From positions 7,163,001-7,227,000 of the forward strand of contig NZ_JAZHRR010000001.1 of assembly GCF_036924515.1 (NCBI RefSeq): DNA of 64,000 nucleotides. Reading direction: 5' to 3'. Below are positions 61,006-64,000 of the stretch, one piece after another (within the stretch, counting starts at the first letter, position 1; every line of letters starts with the position of its first letter). The notes under the pieces were generated by a model, which worked only from the letters and a program-made list of their open reading frames with translations, did not search any database and was not told the DNA's origin. This DNA comes from Bradyrhizobium sp. AZCC 1610 (GTDB lineage Bacteria; Pseudomonadota; Alphaproteobacteria; Rhizobiales; Xanthobacteraceae). The translations under genes and the position numbers were made by a program.

Positions 61006-61344
61006 ATGAAAATTGTTATGGCGATCATCAAGCCATTCAAGCTCGAAGAAGTCCGGGATGCCCTGACCGCCATCGGCGTTCATGGTCTCACGGTGACGGA
61101 AGTCAAAGGCTATGGCCGCCAGAAGGGCCACACGGAAATCTATCGCGGCGCCGAATACGCCGTGAGCTTCCTGCCCAAGATCAAGATCGAGGTCGCTGTC
61201 GCCTCGGATCAGGTCGACAAGACCATCGACGCCATCACCTCCGCTGCCAAGACCGGCCAGATCGGCGACGGCAAGATCTTCGTCATCAACCTCGACCATG
61301 CGGTGCGCATCCGCACGGGTGAGGCGGATGCCGCGGCCCTCTGA
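61006..61344 (+). CDS. glnK: PII nitrogen-signalling protein GlnK, second copy
   Basis: A 112-residue PII protein closely similar to the first copy, again with a T-loop [19 protein letters not shown] and uridylylation site Y51, B-loop and C-terminal RIRTGEADAAAL. The start at 61006 sets the conserved N-terminus [16 protein letters not shown]. The pair glnK-amtB is thus duplicated in tandem; the two copies presumably serve the adjacent transporters. An upstream sigma54-like element points to nitrogen-limitation induction. Confidence 0.96.
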   Translation: MKIVMAIIKPFKLEEVRDALTAIGVHGLTVTEVKGYGRQKGHTEIYRGAEYAVSFLPKIKIEVAVASDQVDKTIDAITSAAKTGQIGDGKIFVINLDHAVRIRTGEADAAAL

Positions 61345-61382
61345 TTTCGCGCTCAAACCTTACCACTTAGGAGTAAAACCAA

Positions 61383-62825
61383 ATGACGTTTAAACGTCCC
61401 TATAGCGCGGGATTGGCAGCCCTCGCAGTCGGCCTGTTCGCCGCGACCGCTGCCTACGCCGAGCCAACCGTCAACAAGGGCGACAACGCCTGGATGCTGA
61501 CGTCGACAGTGCTGGTGCTGTTGATGACCATCCCGGGCCTGGCGCTGTTCTATGGCGGTCTCGTCCGTTCCAAGAACATGCTCTCGGTGCTGATGCAGGT
61601 CTTCTACACCGTCTGCATCGTCGTCCTTCTCTGGACGCTCTATGGCTACAGCCTCGCGTTCACCGGCGGTTCCGACTTCATCGGCGGCTTCTCCAAGGCC
61701 TTCCTGATGGGCGTGACGACGGATTCGAAAGCCGCGACCTTCAGCGTCGACGCCAACATCACCGAGCTCATCTACATCTGCTTCCAGATGACCTTCGCGG
61801 CGATCACCCCCGCCCTCATCGTCGGCGCCTTCGCCGAACGCATGAAGTTCGCGGCGGTCGCGCTGTTCGTCCCGCTCTGGGTCACGCTGATCTATCTCCC
61901 GATCGCGCATATGGTTTGGTATTGGCCAGGACCGGACTTGATCACGGATGCAGCCAAGGCGCTTGCCGCGGCGGCTGATGGTGCGGCGAAGACCGCGGCG
62001 CAGGCCAAGCTCGACGAGATCAATGCCGACGCCGGCTGGATCTTCAAGAAGGGCGCGATCGACTTCGCCGGCGGCACCGTGGTGCACATCAACGCCGGTA
62101 TCGCCGGTCTGGTCGGTGCGCTGCTGATCGGCAAGCGCGTCGGTTACGGCAAGGAGCTGATGGCTCCGCACTCGCTGACCATGACCATGATCGGCGCTTC
62201 GCTGCTCTGGGTCGGCTGGTTCGGCTTCAACGCCGGATCGAACCTCGAGGCCTCCGGCGGCGCCGCGCTCGCCATGACCAACTCCTTCGTTGCAACCGCA
62301 GCCGCGGCGCTGGCCTGGATGTTCGCGGAATGGATCGTCAAGGGTCATCCTTCCGTGCTCGGCGCGTTGTCGGGTGCGGTGGCAGGCCTCGTGGCGGTCA
62401 CGCCTGCGGCCGGCTATTCCGGTCCGATGGGCGCGATCGTGCTCGGTCTCGTGGTCGGCGTCGTCTGCCTGTTCTTCTGCACCGTGGTGAAGAACTCGCT
62501 CGGCTATGACGACTCGCTCGACGTGTTCGGCGTGCACTGCGTCGGCGGCATCGTCGGCGCACTCGGCACCGGCATCCTGGTGAATCCGGCGCTTGGCGGC
62601 ACCGGCGTCATGGACTACGCCGCCGGCAAGATCGCCGACTACGACTTCGTTGCGCAGATGACCTCGCAGTTCTGGGGCGTCTGCACCACGCTGGTGTGGT
62701 CGGGCATCGGTTCGGCGATCCTGTTCAAGGTCGTCGACGTCATCGTCGGCCTGCGCGTCAACGTCGAAACCGAGCGTGAAGGCCTCGACGTCACCGAGCA
62801 CACGGAGCGCGCTTACAACATGTAG
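61383..62825 (+). CDS. amtB: Ammonium transporter AmtB, second copy
   Basis: A 480-residue ammonium channel with signal peptide 1-26 (ending AYA) and family motifs DNAWMLTSTVLVLLMTIPGLALFYGGLVRSKN, GAIDFAGGTVVHINAGIAGLVGALLIG, GASLLWVGWFGFNAGSNLEA and DDSLDVFGVHCVGGIVGALGTG. Compared with copy one it has an extra extramembrane loop of about 30 residues rich in Ala and Lys (DAAKALAAAADGAAKT) at about residues 185-220. It is 38 bp after glnK and ends before a terminator. Confidence 0.96.
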   Translation: MTFKRPYSAGLAALAVGLFAATAAYAEPTVNKGDNAWMLTSTVLVLLMTIPGLALFYGGLVRSKNMLSVLMQVFYTVCIVVLLWTLYGYSLAFTGGSDFIGGFSKAFLMGVTTDSKAATFSVDANITELIYICFQMTFAAITPALIVGAFAERMKFAAVALFVPLWVTLIYLPIAHMVWYWPGPDLITDAAKALAAAADGAAKTAAQAKLDEINADAGWIFKKGAIDFAGGTVVHINAGIAGLVGALLIGKRVGYGKELMAPHSLTMTMIGASLLWVGWFGFNAGSNLEASGGAALAMTNSFVATAAAALAWMFAEWIVKGHPSVLGALSGAVAGLVAVTPAAGYSGPMGAIVLGLVVGVVCLFFCTVVKNSLGYDDSLDVFGVHCVGGIVGALGTGILVNPALGGTGVMDYAAGKIADYDFVAQMTSQFWGVCTTLVWSGIGSAILFKVVDVIVGLRVNVETEREGLDVTEHTERAYNM

Positions 62826-62905
62826 GTTCTCCCGGGGCGCGATCCCCAAGGGGTCGCACCCACAACTCCGGTTCGGGCACATACCCGGCAATGCCCTGAC
62901 CGTTG

Positions 62906-62942
62906 AGGGGCTCCAGCGCAAGTTGGAGCCCCTTTCTTTTTG
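62906..62942 (+). terminator. Rho-independent terminator after amtB
   Basis: A 10-bp stem AGGGGCTCCA / TGGAGCCCCT with an 8-nt loop and TTCTTTTT, about 80 bp after the amtB stop. Confidence 0.9.
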
Positions 62943-63009
62943 GCGAAAAGGGTTTGCCAAACCGGGCGCGATCCGTCGAAATGCCGGCAACAGCACAGGG
63001 AGAAGCGCC

Positions 63010-63417
63010 ATGAAACTCGAAGGCGGATGTTATTGCGGCAAGGTGCGCTATGTCGCTGAGGGCGAGCCGATGATGAAGGCGCAGTGCCACTGCCGGGAGT
63101 GCCAGTACATCTCGGGCGGCTCGACCAACATGTTCCTGCTGATGCCGGTCGCCGGCTTCAAGTATACCGGGCAAGCTCCCAAGCAATTCACCCGCGCCGA
63201 CCTGGAACGCGCGGTGACGCGGGAATTCTGCGCCGAATGCGGCACGCACGTTGTAACGCGCCCGCCGGGACTGCCCGCCGTGGTCGTCAAGGTTGGCACG
63301 CTCGATGATCCCAGCCTGTTCGGCGAACCGCAGATTGCGATCTACACCATCGACAAGCAGCCCTACCACCACGTGCCCGAGGGCATGCCGGCTTTCGAGC
63401 GGCTTCCGCAGCGGTAG
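63010..63417 (+). CDS. GFA (glutathione-dependent formaldehyde-activating) family protein
   Basis: A 135-residue zinc-binding protein of the GFA/CENP-V fold. Zinc ligands seen are C7 and C9 (GGCYCGKVRY), C26, C28 and C31 (AQCHCRECQ) and C74 and C77 (REFCAECGTH). The start at 63010 follows AGGGAGAA. Members include glutathione-dependent formaldehyde-activating enzyme, but most are uncharacterised, so the substrate is left open. It is monocistronic. Confidence 0.88.
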   Translation: MKLEGGCYCGKVRYVAEGEPMMKAQCHCRECQYISGGSTNMFLLMPVAGFKYTGQAPKQFTRADLERAVTREFCAECGTHVVTRPPGLPAVVVKVGTLDDPSLFGEPQIAIYTIDKQPYHHVPEGMPAFERLPQR

Positions 63418-63590
63418 CGCAGTTCCGAACCCTCGCCATCCGAGCGGTCGAAACCCACAAATCGATCAAAATCGCCGCCGGCGCCGATGGTTAATCGCGT
63501 CTTAACCTCGCCGTATCTATGGTGGTTTGATGTGTTTCCGGTCGGAGGTTTGGTCCCTCGACCGCTATTGAAAGTGCTGGCGTTTCAGAC

Positions 63591-64000
63591 ATGGCGATGA
63601 CTGCTTCTTCCGGCGTGGCGCAGGGCGCCGGCAGCGTACCTGCCGGTCAGGCCGAGCGTTCGCCTTTTCTACGCACGACCGAGTTGCTGGCTCCTTACCA
63701 GCCCGCCAAGCCATTGATTACGCTGTCATTGGGCGAGCCGCAGCACCCTGTGCCGGATTTTGTCGGGCCGGTTCTGGCGAAGCACATTGCTGATTTCGGC
63801 CGCTATCCCCTCGCCAGGGGCATCGAGCCGTTCCGGCGCGCGGCAGCGAACTGGCTGTCGACCCGGTTCCAACTGCCGCGGCCGATCGATCCCGAGAGCG
63901 AAATCCTGGTGCTGAGCGGCAGCCGCGAGGGGCTGTTTTTCGCGGCGATCACCGCCGCCCGTTATGTTGGCCCGCGCAAGGGCAGGCCCGCGATCCTGAT
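63591..64000 (+). CDS. Class I/II aminotransferase, N-terminal part (DapC-like, partial)
   Basis: The first 136 codons of a PLP-dependent aminotransferase cut by the right window edge. Residues read as MAMTASSGVAQGAGSV, then RTTELLAPYQPAKPLITLSLGEPQHPVPDFVGPVLAKHIADFGRYPLARGIEPFRRAAANWL in outline, with SGSREGLFFAAITAAR near the end. The LGEPxHPVPDF and GRYPxARG wording is typical of N-succinyldiaminopimelate aminotransferase (DapC) of alphaproteobacteria, which works in lysine synthesis. The PLP lysine lies beyond the window. ATG 63591 is taken as start; ATG 63597 is an alternative. Confidence 0.78.
   Translation, partial: MAMTASSGVAQGAGSVPAGQAERSPFLRTTELLAPYQPAKPLITLSLGEPQHPVPDFVGPVLAKHIADFGRYPLARGIEPFRRAAANWLSTRFQLPRPIDPESEILVLSGSREGLFFAAITAARYVGPRKGRPAIL

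Overview
The window is a piece of a GC-rich alphaproteobacterial chromosome, most likely Bradyrhizobium or a close relative. The basis is codon use, the gene neighbourhoods (hemD-mitofilin-hemY opposite tsaD-gpsA-EVE; rsmB-heparinase-purH; tandem glnK-amtB pairs), many palindromic intergenic repeats of the type common in that group, and small protein families typical of it. Species assignment is inference.

Left chromosomal arm (1-6748): the end of a TRAP transporter operon (dctP tail, dctQ, dctM) translationally coupled to an amidase and a tiny membrane protein, two paralogous four-cysteine secreted proteins, an exported polysaccharide deacetylase, and a small Ala/Pro-rich exported protein.

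Integrated island (6749-23660, about 16.9 kb): an element inserted at the 3' end of tRNA-Thr(CGT), bounded by a 48-bp perfect direct repeat. It carries a tyrosine integrase, an AlpA/excisionase-like protein, a tightly overlapping replication-type cluster (TSCPD protein, PC4-like protein, RepA-like ATPase), a few phage morphogenesis remnants (terminase-small-like protein, Bbp16-type capsid cement protein, coiled-coil protein, broken tail gene) and a right half of accessory genes: a SEFIR-domain protein, an MltR-like protein with an RNxxxH motif, a ribbon-helix-helix regulator with operator-like sites, small membrane and lipoproteins, and a Panacea-type toxin-antitoxin pair. No large terminase, portal or major capsid gene is visible, so it is either a decayed prophage or a phage satellite carrying defence cargo. 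Paired integrase arm-like sites spaced 11 bp apart lie at both ends and, unexpectedly, once in the middle.

Right chromosomal arm (23661-64000): housekeeping genes. In order: hemY, mitofilin-like protein and hemD (haem pathway, minus strand); tsaD, gpsA and an EVE protein; topoisomerase IB; acetyl-CoA synthetase; L,D-transpeptidase; SNase-like nuclease; SDHAF4; rsmB, heparinase-like protein and purH; an MFS carrier; gamma-glutamyltransferase; an SDR; a GST and a DUF2239 gene diverging from a pair of identical-core palindromic operators; a 2-hydroxychromene-2-carboxylate isomerase family protein; panE; a dihaem cytochrome c next to a PQQ-type sugar dehydrogenase; a frameshifted pseudogene; tRNA-Gly(GCC); a thioredoxin-TPR protein; a LON-substrate-binding-domain protein; a TetR regulator with twin operators; Trm112; a UbiH-type hydroxylase; tesB; two glnK-amtB pairs for ammonium sensing and uptake; a GFA-family protein; and the start of a class I/II aminotransferase cut by the window edge.

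The intergenic spaces of the chromosomal part are studded with palindromic repeats, and one contains a 160-bp MITE-like insertion flanked by CTAG. The parts most worth follow-up are the island's internal arm-site pair, its uncharacterised partner of the Panacea antitoxin, and its SEFIR gene.
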